Assembly: GCA_032717465.1 (NCBI GenBank)
Contig: CM064715.1
Span: 42,067,159 to 42,131,158, forward strand
Length of the DNA: 64,000 bases
Direction: 5' to 3'
Source of the DNA: Coenobita brevimanus
Lineage: Eukaryota > Arthropoda > Malacostraca > Decapoda > Coenobitidae
Under the pieces are notes generated by a model. It was not told the origin of the DNA. It did no database searches and saw nothing but the letters and a program-made list of their open reading frames with translations. Position numbers and translations under genes: made by a program. Below are positions 33,304 to 44,990 of this stretch, in pieces; positions within the stretch are counted from its first letter, which is position 1, and each line of letters starts with the position of its first letter.

Positions 33304-34312
33304 ACTTCTATTTGGTTCTTGAGAACCCTGGCCTTTTTCCACACTGTTTAGGCTTATTGAATAAGTTGCAAGATGAGTTTCCATTCACCAAAAAACCCAC
33401 ACTACCAGTGTGGATTTTTTGTACCCTATTTCATGTTCACAATAGTGACTCTTCAGCCATTCCATTCTCCAGGTTTGTATGGCAAAAGTATGAGTAAGAT
33501 TCCTAAAGCTCCAGGTGTGATGGAGGGAGATTGGTATGGATGGTGGGATGCATTTGCTGTTTTATGGGTCATATAAAGCTAGGATAATGTGGATTACTTA
33601 TGTCAGTGCAATAAAATCCTTGATACATGGATACTGGGTTAAATTATTATCATCCCATATTTAAACAAAAGCCCCAAAGAAGGTTTTTTTTTTTTTTTAA
33701 CCACGTACACCTGGCATACGTTGTTGTAGTTTCCGTAGCGTATTGTACCAAGTGCATTAGCTACTTCAGTAGTTGTACTCAGTACTGTGATATATTAGCT
33801 GTGTTGTCAGGTCTCCATCAGAGTGGAGGCCAAGTCCAATTCAGAAGGACCCCAGTGATTCTTAGTGTGTTAAATTATATGGAATTTCAAATAAAGTGCA
33901 AGTGAGGGGAGCCAAGGATCCAATAGGAGTGGATGGGAGCCAGCCACCCCCTCCATAGCTATGCCACTACTACACTGAATTAAATGCCTGGTATAGGCTA
34001 TAGCAGATCATTTGTAGCCTTTTTGAGATTGTAACTGGAGTGTACAATGTACATGATTATATTTCATGTTGGCAATATATAAAGAGCTTCTTCATTCATA
34101 TTGTAGCCTATATCTTCATAAGCACAGATTTCTGCATATTGAATAAAAATGTGTAGGGTGATACAGAGGCTAACCGTGAATATCAGAGTTACTTTGTCTT
34201 ATTGTACATGCCTGTGCAGTGCAGTAGAGCACAGTACAGTAACCACCATAGATTAGTATTGTACCATGATATCTTCTCAACAATTATTTCTATATTTTTA
34301 TATCCCTGTCAG
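33304..34312. other. Intronic or 5' flank of GMPR; no other feature
   Basis: No exon with the expected GMPR N-terminus (an LDFKDVLLRPKR-like phrase) was found here. The last 40 bases before 34313 are a good branch/pyrimidine region ending TATATCCCTGTCAG. Confidence 0.5.
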
Positions 34313-34432
34313 GTTGACTTAGAACGGACTATCACCTTCAGGAATTCCAAGCTGACATGGACTGGTATACCCATCATTGCTGCCAATATGGACACAGTTG
34401 GTACCTTCGAGATGGCTAAAACACTGGCTAAG
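34313..34432 (+). CDS. GMPR: GMP reductase, exon encoding residues about 30-69
   Basis: Forty codons beginning [20 protein letters not shown] and ending [15 protein letters not shown], between AG (34311-34312) and GT (34433-34434), phase 0. GMP reductase converts GMP to IMP with NADPH and loss of ammonia, in the cytosol, as part of purine salvage. The block holds the conserved NSK and [16 protein letters not shown] of the IMPDH/GMPR barrel's first strands, including the ANMDTVG nucleotide/substrate-site loop. GMPR rather than IMPDH because the next exons lack CBS domains and follow the GMPR order. The first coding exon (about 29 residues) was not found upstream. Confidence 0.96.
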
Positions 34433-35106
34433 GTTTGAACACTGTACTAAAAATACTCTTTGTAGTTTTTTGCAGTCATCAGCAGGTATAACAGTACTGG
34501 TACTGGCATCTACAGCATGTGAGTACCTTTTGTGATGGAATGCATTATGAAAGAATCAGTAACTTTGCAGGGGAATTTCCTCCTCCATAATGTCCATCAG
34601 CCCCTGCAATCATCCCCTTCTGCCTGAGCTCATTCATGCTCATTCCTTTACCACATCATGTTGAATAGGCCTGTTATTTCACCGACTGCAAAATCCTGAT
34701 CATAGCATAGTTTCAGTAAGTTTGTTACCATATGTATTATTCTCCCCTTCTCTTTTTCATAAGTTAGTTTCCACTTCATCCTTCACTGGTATGGTACTCT
34801 CCCAAGCTGAATAAAATTTGATAGGAAAAAGAGTTACATAAGTGGCATCCAGAAGGAATTAATCTGTTCCTAAAGGCTTCTCACTAATGTTTAGAGACAT
34901 TCCAGTAAGAATTCATTATGCCTTGAGGCAGTTTTGCCATCAGAATTCATTATGCCTTGGGGCAGTTTTGCCAACACTAGTACTGTACCAAGGTTCAGAT
35001 ATAAATAGGTTTGTGTTCTTCAGATTCACGCACAGGGAGTGGACAGAAGCTGTGATGTCACCACACAGTGGGAAAAGAAAACAATATTAGAACGGAGACT
35101 AAGTAC
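34433..35106. other. Intron sequence with a 34-bp duplication
   Basis: AGAATTCATTATGCCTTG(A/G)GGCAGTTTTGCCA occurs twice at about 34908-34975. Otherwise nothing recognised. Confidence 0.6.
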
Positions 35107-36290
35107 AAGGTGCTACCCAAGAGTTTCAGTAATTTGAATATTGTAGGAAAATAAGTTACCTTACCTCCTAGTTCTCACTGTCACCTTCGAAGTATTCCCC
35201 TTGGGCATGTATACAGTGGTTCCAGCTTTTTTTCTATGAGTTCATGGATCCCTGGAAGGCATCAGGCTTGATGGTCTTGAGCACCTCCCGCGATTCTGTT
35301 TGGATCTCTTCAATCGAGTCAAATTGACGCCCTTTCAGTCGTAATTTCAGCTTGGGAAACAGGAAAAGGTCACTGGGGGCAGGGGCAGGTGAATAGGGTG
35401 GGTGGGGAATGACTACCATGTTGGTGGAAGCTAGGAACTGCCAGACAACAATGGATGTGTGGGTGGGGGTGTTGTCATGATGCAGGACCCAGTCCTTGTT
35501 CTTCCACTGTTTTGGATGTTTGCCCTCAGACACTGCAATACTTCACAGTAAAACTTTCGGCTGACAGATTGACTGGTTGGGATGAATTCCTTGTGAACAA
35601 TCCCTTTGATATAAAAGAAAATGATCAACATCGACGACACTGCTGTGAACTTGACGTGCTTTTTTTTGGCCTCGGTGAATTGGGAGACTTCTATTGCTAA
35701 GACTGCTGCTTTGTCTCCAAGTGATTCATCACCAGTTATGACCTTGGAGATGAAGGTGGCATCATCTCTGACCTGATTCTTGAGCTCCCTGCAAAGTGCA
35801 ACACGATGTGCCTTCTGCTCATCACTTTACAGTCTTGGCACAAATTTTGCAGCGATGCGCCTCGTGTCTAACACGTCCGACAAAATGCATTGCACGCTCC
35901 CGTATGACAGTCCAGCGATATCACAAACATCATGGATAGTTCGTCTACGATCTGCAAGGATAGCCGGACGAACATTTCCGATGTTTTCTGGTGTCCAGAA
36001 CGGTCATTGTCTTTGACAGATGTTCGTCCTACCTTGAACCACTTGTACCAGAAAAATGTTCTGCTTTGGGACATGGCATTGTCACCAAAGGCTTGCTGAA
36101 GCAACTGGTGAGTTTCTGTAGCCATCTTGTTGATCTTGAAGCTGAACTTTATGCAGGTTCTTCGTTCCGCGATGTCTGCCATTGCAGAACCACCAAACCA
36201 CCTACACACCACATTACAATAGTAAGCATAACTCAACAACACGTCCGCTCACAGACATGGCTGGGGCCACACTGATGCACAAGGGGTGCT
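35107..36290 (-). mobile_element. mariner-like element, decayed
   Basis: Minus-strand transposase remnants cover most of the span. The left end GGTGCTACCCAAGAGTTTCAG is mariner-like; a matching right end was not clear. Confidence 0.75.
35234..36200 (-). pseudogene. mariner transposase, broken
   Basis: The N-terminal part (from about 36190) reads ERRTCIKFSFKINKMATETH, QQAFGDNAMSQSRTFFWYKW and GRTSVKDNDRSGHQKTS, the usual HTH region. The middle has VITGDES with the first catalytic Asp but Trp after it is lost. Then SMLIIFFYIKGIVHKEFIP, and the last part has HHDNTPTH and YSPAPAPSD, giving 34 residues between the second and third Asp (DD34D). Several frameshifts lie between parts. Related to the mariner copies often annotated in crustaceans and insects. 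Confidence 0.85.
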
Positions 36291-36920
36291 GCTGACTTCT
36301 CCTAGCAGCAAAAGGCAAACTGTATATGGTTGGCTTCCTCTATTCAGATTACTGGAACTTTTGGGTAGCACCTCATATATACAGTACAGCTTTTGCCCAT
36401 CGGTGTGGCATTTTTATGAAACTGCCAGAAATCAGTGAGTGGGTAATTTTTTTTTTTTTTTATGAGGTACCATACTACTATGTTATCTTTGATGGTATGT
36501 TTAAAATGTGGATTAAAGTAGCTGAAGGACCATTACACGTGGTGAGTAGGGTAACACACCTGAAAATAGCTAAGGCATAACTGGTTGGGTAGATGCACTC
36601 CAGCCCTCATAGCCATCTGCAATGTGACATCACAAGCCATCATATGTGAGGAGAATCAGTTTTCCAACAGAAGTACACAGACTTTTTTTATATAGACCTT
36701 GATTAGTACGTTATACTCAGTATGCCAGAGATGATTATTAATATCATTAAGCTAAACTATCCTTGGTGATGCCTCACATATGGATGGGGTGATGCCTATA
36801 TACTGTATTTGCCGGTGTATGAAGCCAACCTGTATATAACACTACTCCCAATATTTCCATATAAAATGTGAGTTTAGGGGTATACTCTGTGCATAAGATG
36901 AGCCCCGACTCTTTAGACAC

Positions 36921-37139
36921 TGGGAACTTGCTGCCCCAGTAAGCCAAATCCTTTATCACTCTTCCCACTGACCAGTGAAGTGGTACTAATAATTGGGAAC
37001 TTGCTGCCCCAGTAAGCCAAATCCTTTATCACTCTTCCCACTGACCAGTGAAGTGGTACTAATAATTGGGAACTTGCCGCCCCAGTAAGCCAAATCCTTT
37101 ATCACTCTTCCCACTGACCAGTGAAGTGGTACTAATAAC
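36921..37139. repeat. 73-bp unit repeated three times
   Basis: TGGGAACTTGCTGCCCCAGT... to GTACTAATAAT at 36921, 36994 and 37067. The copies differ by one or two bases (CTGCC to CCGCC in the third), so they are recent. Confidence 0.95.
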
Positions 37140-37376
37140 ACGATGCTGAGCAACACAGCCTTTGGTTAGGTTTACTTTAAACCAGCTTCTTCTGTGGGTT
37201 TTACAGGCTGTCTAAGCTGCATGTGCCACCTCTGATATTAAAATGGATTATTCATGTACTATTCGAGTATGAATTCATACTGTATTCAAAAGTTAAAATC
37301 ATGTTACCATGAATTTTACACAATAGGTTAAAGGAAATTTACGTTTTATTAAAGTCATCACATCGACAGTCATTTA

Positions 37377-37899
37377 TTAAAAACCTTCAAAATCAGTATC
37401 ATCCACATCTGACATCATCAGTTCATCAACTTCATCCTGGGTTAAAGTTTGCAGTTCTTTGTCATAATGATCAAACTCTGAATTCAAAGGTGTAGCTTCA
37501 GCATCGGCTTCCTCTTCCTCATCCTCCCACAAAATGTCATCTTCTGTGCCATCCACTGAATTGGATATTCCGCATTTCTTGAGAGTTGATGACTTTTTCC
37601 ACAGAAATGTCATTACATGCTTTGATAATAAAATCACACAGCACATCCAGACATGGAGCACACATATTCTCACCACTTGTATATGACTTTTTACCACTGA
37701 TCATGTACTCGTTCCATTGCTCAAGGATGCAATCCATGAATGGTTTGTTCAGACAGACATCAGGTGGTTGTAGGACTGAAGTTAATCCACCAGGAATAAC
37801 AGCAATGTCACTGTTGTTTATCACTGTTGGTAATGAGCCGTGCATCAGATCTGGCAACCCTGCATTCGGTGGTAATCTGTAAGCAACCCAGCCAGTCAC
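37377..37899 (-). pseudogene. pogo/Tigger transposase, C-terminal remnant
   Basis: Reads VIPGGLTSVLQPPDVCLNKP, the block around the third catalytic Asp (QPPDV) of DDE_1 transposases, then CAPCLDVLCDFIIKACNDIS; a frameshift near 37560 leads to KCGISNSVDGTEDDILWEDE and an acidic end finishing DTDFEGF. The DNA-binding and first catalytic parts are absent. Confidence 0.8.
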
Positions 37900-38076
37900 T
37901 GCTGAGACACATGATGGTGTTCATGGTGTGGGCTTTGTAGGTTACTCATCTTATGTCCTCTTGGCCATATCCATGGGGATATATATTTAAAAAAAAAAAA
38001 ATTTTGCCTTCATATAGAAAACAAATTGTGTTTGATGATGATGTTAGTACAGTAATATCAACAGTTTTTGACAGTA

Positions 38077-38403
38077 CAGTATAACCTCGATATAACGGAC
38101 TTCAGTATAGTGGAATTCGCTTTTATCGGACTCGAGGAGCCAAGTGGATTAAATTCTTATGTGTCAGGAAAAGTCCAATAAAACCAGAAGCAGTCCTCTC
38201 TTGGAGTAAACGAATAAACAAACAAACGGAACAGATACCATAACATCGGTCCCTCCTCTCTCTCTCCTTCTCCATACCTTCTCTTCCTCCCCATCCCCTC
38301 TCCGGTGAGAGAGAGAGAGAGAAAGGTAAAATTGAAAATAACTGAAAATGAGTGTAAAAGTGAGGGTGAAAGAGAGTACAAGTGAATATGGAATGTTGAA
38401 GTC

Positions 38404-38438
<35 letters not shown>

Positions 38439-39584
38439 AATACAGAAATGACAAGTGGCGTCCCCTTGCCATAAACAAATGAGGGAGATAGGCATAACCT
38501 TGGTCCCTCCTCACTCTCTCCTTCTATATATCCTCCCCTTCTCTCTGTCTCCGGGAGAGAGAGGTGAAAGTGAATGAAAAAATGAAGGTTCGTGAAGGCA
38601 TTGTGAAGGTAAAAGTGAATGTAGTGCGAAAGTGAAGGTGAAAGTGAAGGCAAAAGTAAAAGTGAAGGTGGAAGGTGAAAGTGGTCAAAAGTGAAGGTGG
38701 AAGGTGAAAATGAGGGTGAAGGTGAAACAAAAAGTGAATGTGAAAGTGAAGGCAAAGGTGAAGTCAAAAGTGAAAGTGAAGGTGAAGATGGAAGGTGAAA
38801 GTAAACATGAATGTGAAAGTGAAGGTGAAGGTGAAAGTGAAGGTGAAAGTAAACATGAATGTGAAAGTGAAGGTGAAGGTGAAAGTGAAGTCAAAAGTGA
38901 AAGTGAAGGTGAAAGGTGATAATGAGGGTGAAAGTGAAGGAGAAAGTGAGAGTGAAGTGAAGGTGAAAGTGAGGGTGAAAGTGAAGGTGAAAATGAATGT
39001 AAAAGTGAAGATGGTGAAAGCGAAGGTGAAAATGAATAAAAGTGAAGATGAAGGTAAAAGTGAAGGTGAAAGAAAAGTTGAAAGTGAAAGTGAAGGTGAG
39101 AGAAAGTGAAGGTGAAGGTGGAAGTGAATGTGATAGTAAAAGAAGGGAGGGCAAAAGTGAAGGTGAGTGAATAATTGTAAAGGTAAAAGCGAAAATGAGA
39201 AAGTAAGGCTGCAAGTGAAGGTGAAAGGGAAATTCAAAATGAGTGATACTGAAAGTGAGTGTGAAGGTGAAAGTGAATGTGAAATGAGCATGGAAGAGAA
39301 TATGAAAGTGACTGTGAATGTCAGAGTGAACTGAAAGTGAAGGTAAAAATGGATGGGAAGGTGAAGATGAAGGTGACCACGAAGACAAAAATATGTGAAG
39401 TAAAATAGAAGTGCCCAGTGCGGGGAGAGAGAGGGAGAGAAAGAGAGAGAGAGAGTAAATGCATGAATGACAAGCAAGCCTCAGTGCATAACAAAAGGAG
39501 GAGGAGGTCGAGAGGGGAGTCCTGATGTTGCTTTTTTCAGACTGGCTTGGGCCCCAATTAGTCCGATATATTGAGGTTTTACTG
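38077..39584. mobile_element. 427-bp-family MITE, copy 2, expanded to 1508 bp
   Basis: Ends CAGTATAACCTCGATATAAC and, inverted, CAGTAAAACCTCAATATATC, TA both sides. The first about 120 bases (GGAATTCGCTTTTATCGGAC; CCAATAAAACCAGAAGCAG) match the other copies; the middle is replaced or filled by GA-rich and GTGAAA repeats. Confidence 0.88.
38310..39450. repeat. GTGAAA/GGTGAA minisatellite inside the MITE
   Basis: Imperfect six-base repeats (GTGAAGGTGAAAGTGAAGGT) with GAGAGA runs at both borders. C is nearly absent on the plus strand. Open frames reflect Lys-Val or Phe-Thr repeats only. Confidence 0.95.
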
Positions 39585-39926
39585 TATATGTATTATATTA
39601 ATGGAAACAAGGGTCAAGGTGAGTGTTTGGCAATGTTCCCTATCATACCCATGGATCCCATATCCATAGGATGTAGAGGTTACAATTTTATACTTGGTGT
39701 TTAGGACGACCCCCAATTTTGGACATTTTTTTATGAGGTTCAAGAGCCGCCCTATCCACCGGCAAATACTGTAGACTGAGTGATCTCTTAAAAAAAAAAA
39801 AAAAGTTATTTTCTGATTCATAGCTATGATACCAGTCAATTTGGGACATTGACTGCTTTTAAAGCTGCAAAAATGTGAACTGACATGACATCAGTGAATT
39901 GATACAAAGACTTGTACAGTACTGTA

Positions 39927-40729
39927 CACCCATACCCCGATATCCAGCAGTGTTATGTAGCAGTGGAAGTATTCGGTCAGCAAATATGGAATATGTCAGA
40001 TATCGAAGCAATTTTCTCCGTAAGATACTGAAGGAAAACCAGAGATGCGTTCCAGACCCAAACCCAAACGCTCATATACCTTGCTTAATCAACAGAGACT
40101 GACACAGAAATGCCATAGGTAATGTTATTATCCTTATAAACAATACTATTGCTAAAAATGGCACATCAAACATCACATGCAGGAGGGTCGGGTGGTGGGA
40201 TGCGCAGTGTTCAACACTGCTTCAGGGCACCTAAACAGCCTGGCCAGTGTTTCCAGGTCAGTGGATGCTGTTGGCACCCAATCCATCCGTAAAATGCTCC
40301 CGAAAAGCACACAAACAGTTAGGAAAATGATACACACACACACACACACATGGGAGACATGTGGGGGTGGGGGAGGGTGGGGGGATAGAGAGGGAGACAA
40401 GTGGAGGTGGGGGAAGGGAGGGAGACATGCCTGGCAGTGCTGAGTGTGGTGGAGGAGGAGGAGGAGGGATGGGGGGGAGAGGAGGGATTGGGGGGGACAA
40501 GGGAGGGGATGGAGGGAGGAAGAGAAGACCAGGAGAGCCTCATTTCAAACCTAGGGAGTGACGAAATGTCAGTCTGGAGAGGCGGGGTGTCGGTCTGGAG
40601 AAGCAGGGTGTGAGACTAGCGAGGCGATGGATATTTGGATTGTTCATATTGTGGGACTGTTCTCCTATTTCTTGTGTTCGGTCAAGCAAAGCGCTGGTTA
40701 TCAGTGCACCGGATAACAGGATATGGGTG
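39927..40729. mobile_element. MITE with CACCCATAYCC ends (803 bp)
   Basis: Left CACCCATACCCCGATATCC and right inverted CACCCATATCCTGTTATCC (three differences in 19), flanked by TA. Interior includes (AC)n at 40333-40350 and a G-rich tract 40361-40560. Tc1/mariner-type by target site; the family is not identified. Confidence 0.72.
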
Positions 40730-42298
40730 TACTAGTATTCAGGCATCTGTACCCAGTACTCCTTACCATTACACCCAAACTTCCCCTTATATGGGGTGTG
40801 TTTAAGAGTGTTTTGGTTTTGTGTAATTGCCTTTGTTTTACTTTTTTTTTTTCCCCACAAATATTGTCTGGCCTTATATGTGATTTACTTACCGTAAGAA
40901 AAAAATGGGAACAATGGCATGAGGTGCTGCTTTTAAAAATTATTTGTACAGTTCTGTATATATGTGTACAGTCAAACTTCCTTGATCACAGTTAATTGGT
41001 CCACCAAACTCCCACAATAATGAAAATCCACAATAACCAAATAAAAGAATAAGTGGAAATTAATGAGTGCAATCCCTAAAATCTGAATTCCAGATTTCCA
41101 AATATTCCAATTTCTATTGATAAATTGTCACAGTAGTTTACAGTATCCAATCTTTCTCACTCTGAACTCACTTGAGCCACATGACTGACTTTATAATTTT
41201 CTCTGTGAATCTGCCCTCATGGACAAATTTTTTTTATGTGAATCTGTCCTCATGGACAAAAAAAGTCATCATTGTTTATTGACAAGTTTTTACACTTAAA
41301 CACCCAAACCATGACTGTTGGATGATAAATCTGAGGATGGATACAGTTAATAATAAAGGGAATGCTAATTAGATACTGGTATGTTTCTGTGCTTTTAGAA
41401 AATTAATTTGTTATCCAACAAATTAATTTTCTAAAAGCCTCTTGATCCTAACCACTCCAGATTTTTGGAGTTGTGCTGTAATTGGTTTGGGGCCTTTAAA
41501 TCTTTATTTTTTTTTTTTTTTACCATAATAGCTAGTGGTAAATGTAACCCCTATAACAGACTGAAAGAACTGGATCTGATCATGGTCATGAATCATACAG
41601 CTCTTCTCACATATTTCTCGTAATCATTGAGCAGACATGATTAACAGTCAGTTTTTGTTGGTGTGAACAAATTTCTCATAATTAACCTTTCCTGACCATC
41701 AGTTTCTGGACTTGTGAGTAAGACAGTTCCCATAATTAAAGCAACATTTCTCATTTTTATAGCCAAGTTAACTCTGACATAATCCTTTGAATACTTTTGA
41801 ATATTACTCCAATCAAATCAGAAGTTTATATCTCTTACTGGTATCTACTAAGACACTTTTTAAGTGACTGTGGAGTACTGGTACATAAACCATAATTATG
41901 TCTCGGTGTTGTTGGTGCATTAGCTGCAAAACACTGTTACCACTGTAACTGATTTGTGCCCAGTGACCTACTGCACCGCTAACCCTTATCGTCACATTTA
42001 TTGTAACTCACCTGTCTGGTCAGAGTAATGTATGAAGAGTTATAAGGAGGATTTAATGCAGTACATGCTTTTTGTTACATTGTGAACAAGAACAGTACTG
42101 AAAAGCAGATTAGTTATTTTCTATGTTGTTAAAATAATGCATTTCTCAAAAGGGTAATACAGTACAGGAATTGTTTTCTTGTTTTAAAACTTTCACAGCA
42201 AGGAGCACAGTATCTGATGATTTCTTTCATTTTCCTTGTTTTTTGTTACTGCCTGTTTGCAGTCAAAGTGATTTTATCTGTAATTTGGAAAGGTAATA
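40730..42298. other. Intron; left end of a CAGTCAAACTT element and a perfect hairpin
   Basis: TA-CAGTCAAACTTCC at 40967 resembles the MITE at 27258 but I could not place a right end. A 22-bp hairpin lies at 41391-41438. Two nearly identical words (ATGTGAATCTGYCCTCATGGACAAA) occur at 41205 and 41238. Otherwise nothing. Confidence 0.5.
41391..41438. repeat. Perfect 22-bp inverted repeat with 4-base loop
   Basis: Left arm GCTTTTAGAAAATTAATTTG plus TT, loop ATCC, right arm its exact complement. No flanking element boundary is seen. Confidence 0.95.
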
Positions 42299-42725
42299 CA
42301 GTAAAACCTCACCATAATGGACTAATTGGGGCCCAAGCCATTCTGAGAAAAGCAAAATTCTGATAAAAGTGACATCTGGACTTCCCCCTGCTAACCCGGA
42401 CTTTTTCCGATATATCAGACATTAGTCTGGATCGCACCAACGGTTTTAAAACTGTTTTCACTACCACTGCAGTACTGTACTGTATTATAGATTCACAACA
42501 ATAATCTAATGGTATGGTATGTGCAGTAATGCTGTACAGTACACTGATAAACATGTCCTTTATTTACCATTTTGTGGTGAACAGAGTTGAAGTGGTCAGG
42601 CAGTCCAGACTGCTTCTGGTTTTATCGGACTTTTTCCGATAAATAAGAATTTAGTCCAGTAGCTCCTCGATTCTGATAAAAGTGAATTCTTGTCCATTGA
42701 AGTCTGTTATATCGATGTTTTACTG
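42299..42725. mobile_element. 427-bp Tigger-like MITE, copy 3 (inverted)
   Basis: Starts CAGTAAAACCTCACCATAAT and ends TCGATGTTTTACTG, TA outside; same length as copies 1 and 4, opposite orientation (GGACTTTTTCCGATAAATAA and CAGACTGCTTCTGGTTTTAT are the reverse of copy 1). Confidence 0.9.
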
Positions 42726-43194
42726 TACTTTTTTTTGTAAGACCACAATGAAGAAAAACTGCAATAACGATACCAGCAACCAAGGATGTAACTGTAGGTT
42801 TTTATTTCTGGTGGATAATTCACATGTTTCATTTGTTTCTGACTAATCATATATCCCTTTACAGCCTACACAGCACAGTAAAGGCATGCAATGTAGTATC
42901 AATAAAAAGTGTCGTATTTAAATGTAACCATGTGTACAGATGTTAATGTTTCCTTACAGAGGCAGCATTTTTGTTGTCATTTAAAAAAATATTTCTTTGT
43001 TGCTGTTTAACCTCTTGTGCTTCATATTGTTTGTAGCATGCTTGAAATTCAGTTAAGAATGTGTTAAATTCTTTGGTATATATCTTGTCCAGAAAATGGA
43101 GTTGGGTTTAGAGAGAGGTGGAAAGGGTCCAGTTGTGGAGTAATTGGGATGCAAATTACTTTTTCTCATAAGATTTTAAAAATACAGTAAGTCC

Positions 43195-44227
43195 TCGTAT
43201 TTGGATGCATTTTACTTCAACGTCTCGTTTTTTCCGCAAGAAAAAAGTTTCCGAGTTGTCTCACAATTTGCGAATTTCCCCACAATTCGATGCTCCCAGC
43301 CAGCAGACGATGCTTACCAATGCTCAGTCTAGGCACTGTCCATTTTTCTATGCAACAGTTTTCCATGATCTTTATACAGCAGGTCCATCAGGGCAATAGA
43401 CACAGGTGAGTTTGTCATTGTTTATGATCGTAACGTACGATCTTCAGCTGTGTCGTGAATATACAACAGGTCCAGCTGGGCAGTAAACACACATGAGTTT
43501 GTTATTGTTTGTGATCGTAACGTACGATCTTCAGCCGTGTCGTGCTACTGTTTCTTAACAAAGAATCGTTACATGTTTCTTGTAACACTATTTATTTTTG
43601 TTTTGATGGATAAATACCTAAAATGGATGTAAAATAAAGCTTATCAATATTTAAGGAAGGAAAGAATAATAACCTTCTCATTACAGAGATGGTAGACTCA
43701 GCCCACCAATTTTTTATTTTGTTTGACTGTATTACAGCCTTTCTTCCTGCAGTGAGTAAAATAATGTTATAATTTCTTCCTTCCATTTAGTGACAAAGAG
43801 GGCACATAAAATGACCATGGTTCAGTTAACTGCCTTTGATGTCGAAAATAAAATAATCTGGTGAAAAGTGGCAGTTTTTCCTTGGTTAGTGACACTGGGA
43901 ACTACCCCATCCACCCTCAACACACCTTCACTTGCCACTCAAGCCAGTCTTCACTTTATTTCTGGTAAGGATTTTTGGTGTTGCAGCTCTTTATAACAGT
44001 TTTAATATCTTTTCAGGTACTTGTTTATTGTGTATGCCGCTTTAGCACTAGTAAACACTCTTCATTTAATTTTGTTTGGTGTTATAGTACTTTCTGGTAG
44101 GGTAGGTACATGTCCCACTGAAACACTTCTCTATTTTTCCCACTGATTCTTAACTTCGCACTTCGACGTTTCGCGTTTCGTGCGGTTTTGGCGGAACATC
44201 CAAGCCGCGAAAAACGAGGATTTACTG
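43195..44227. mobile_element. Tigger-like MITE with CAGTAAGTCCTCG ends (1033 bp)
   Basis: Left CAGTAAGTCCTCGTATTTGG; right inverted CAGTAAATCCTCGTTTTTCG; TA both sides. Left interior has CGAATTTCC/CAATTTGCG words mirrored on the right by TTTCGCG. Non-coding, with an 87-bp tandem pair inside. Confidence 0.85.
43380..43553. repeat. 87-bp tandem pair with an internal palindrome
   Basis: CAGGTCCA..GGGCA(A/G)TA(G/A)ACACA through GATCTTCAGC(T/C)GTGTCGTG occurs at 43380 and 43467. Each unit contains GATCGTAACGTACGATC, a palindrome of 7-bp arms. Confidence 0.88.
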
Positions 44228-44990
44228 TATGTTACAGTAGGTGAATTCTGTAAATGTGCTTTTTTATTTTTTATTTTTTATTTTTTTTCCTCCTTAGAAT
44301 CAAGTAGGAGTAGGTTTGAGGAAACAAAGGTTAATGACATTACCGTATTATTTTTGATCACTACTGTCCTTTCATACTCCAGTAACCTATTGCATTATAA
44401 CAGCATTATCTTCAGGCATGTAGACTAGGTCTTCATATCTGGCTTATATGCAAAGAGTGGTAAGATTTATGTCTTGGTACTGTATATATGTAGGTACAAA
44501 ATTTGTATTACAGTACTGTACTTTTTTCTGAACTGTGTTTTAATTTATATATTTTAAGTCTAAAGACAGCAGTCTGCTGCTGTAATCTGAGTTGTTGCAT
44601 TGTTTAGTTCTTTAACATTTGTTTTGTGTGTTAATGTTGCTGAGAAAAGGGTGTGTATTCTTTTCCACCCCATAGGACCCATATGTAGGAAAATCATGTA
44701 GGCTAAAGTAGGAAGTATTTACTGTTAAGCAGAGAAACTGGAAGAAGGCAAAAGGTTCAGAAAATATGAGTGATATATACCGTATAGAATTGCAAAGCAG
44801 GTAAATCAAACAAGTAAAGATGTAGTAAGTGAAAAATGTATTTGATTTTTTTTTTTTTTATGCGAGGAAGAAGGAAGCATGGAAGAGCCACTGTTATTGG
44901 CTGTTGAGTGAGGAGTTTGAGTGGAAAAAAGATGATTTAATGCCATTTGAACCAAGGCATGGGCCAGCTGTTTAGATAGAGTGAGGTTGG
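44228..44990. other. Intron, no feature recognised
   Basis: T-rich and A-rich simple tracts; nothing codes. Confidence 0.5.

Larger units (their letters stand above)
36803..39771 (-). mobile_element. Second Tigger-like element, with a nested MITE
   Basis: The left end CTGTATTTGCCGGTG (one base off CAGT) and the right end inverted CAGTATTTGCCGGTG, both with TA outside. Inside: a 73-bp triplication, the C-terminal part of a pogo-type transposase (37377-37899, minus), and the MITE 38077-39584. The rest of the transposase is deleted. Confidence 0.82.

Noticed and set aside
33304..34312. First coding exon of GMPR
   Set aside because: I looked for an LDFKDVLLRPKR-like phrase with a start codon upstream and did not find it; it may be outside the window or overlooked in the repeats.
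36921..37139. Three evenly spaced repeats, CRISPR-like at a glance
   Set aside because: The 73-bp units are contiguous with no spacers, and the genome is eukaryotic.
38764..39477. Long frames with Lys-Val or Phe-Thr-Leu repeats
   Set aside because: Products of the GTGAAA minisatellite read in different frames; no domain.
40969..42298. Full MITE starting CAGTCAAACTTCC
   Set aside because: No matching inverted right end located, so only the left end is noted.
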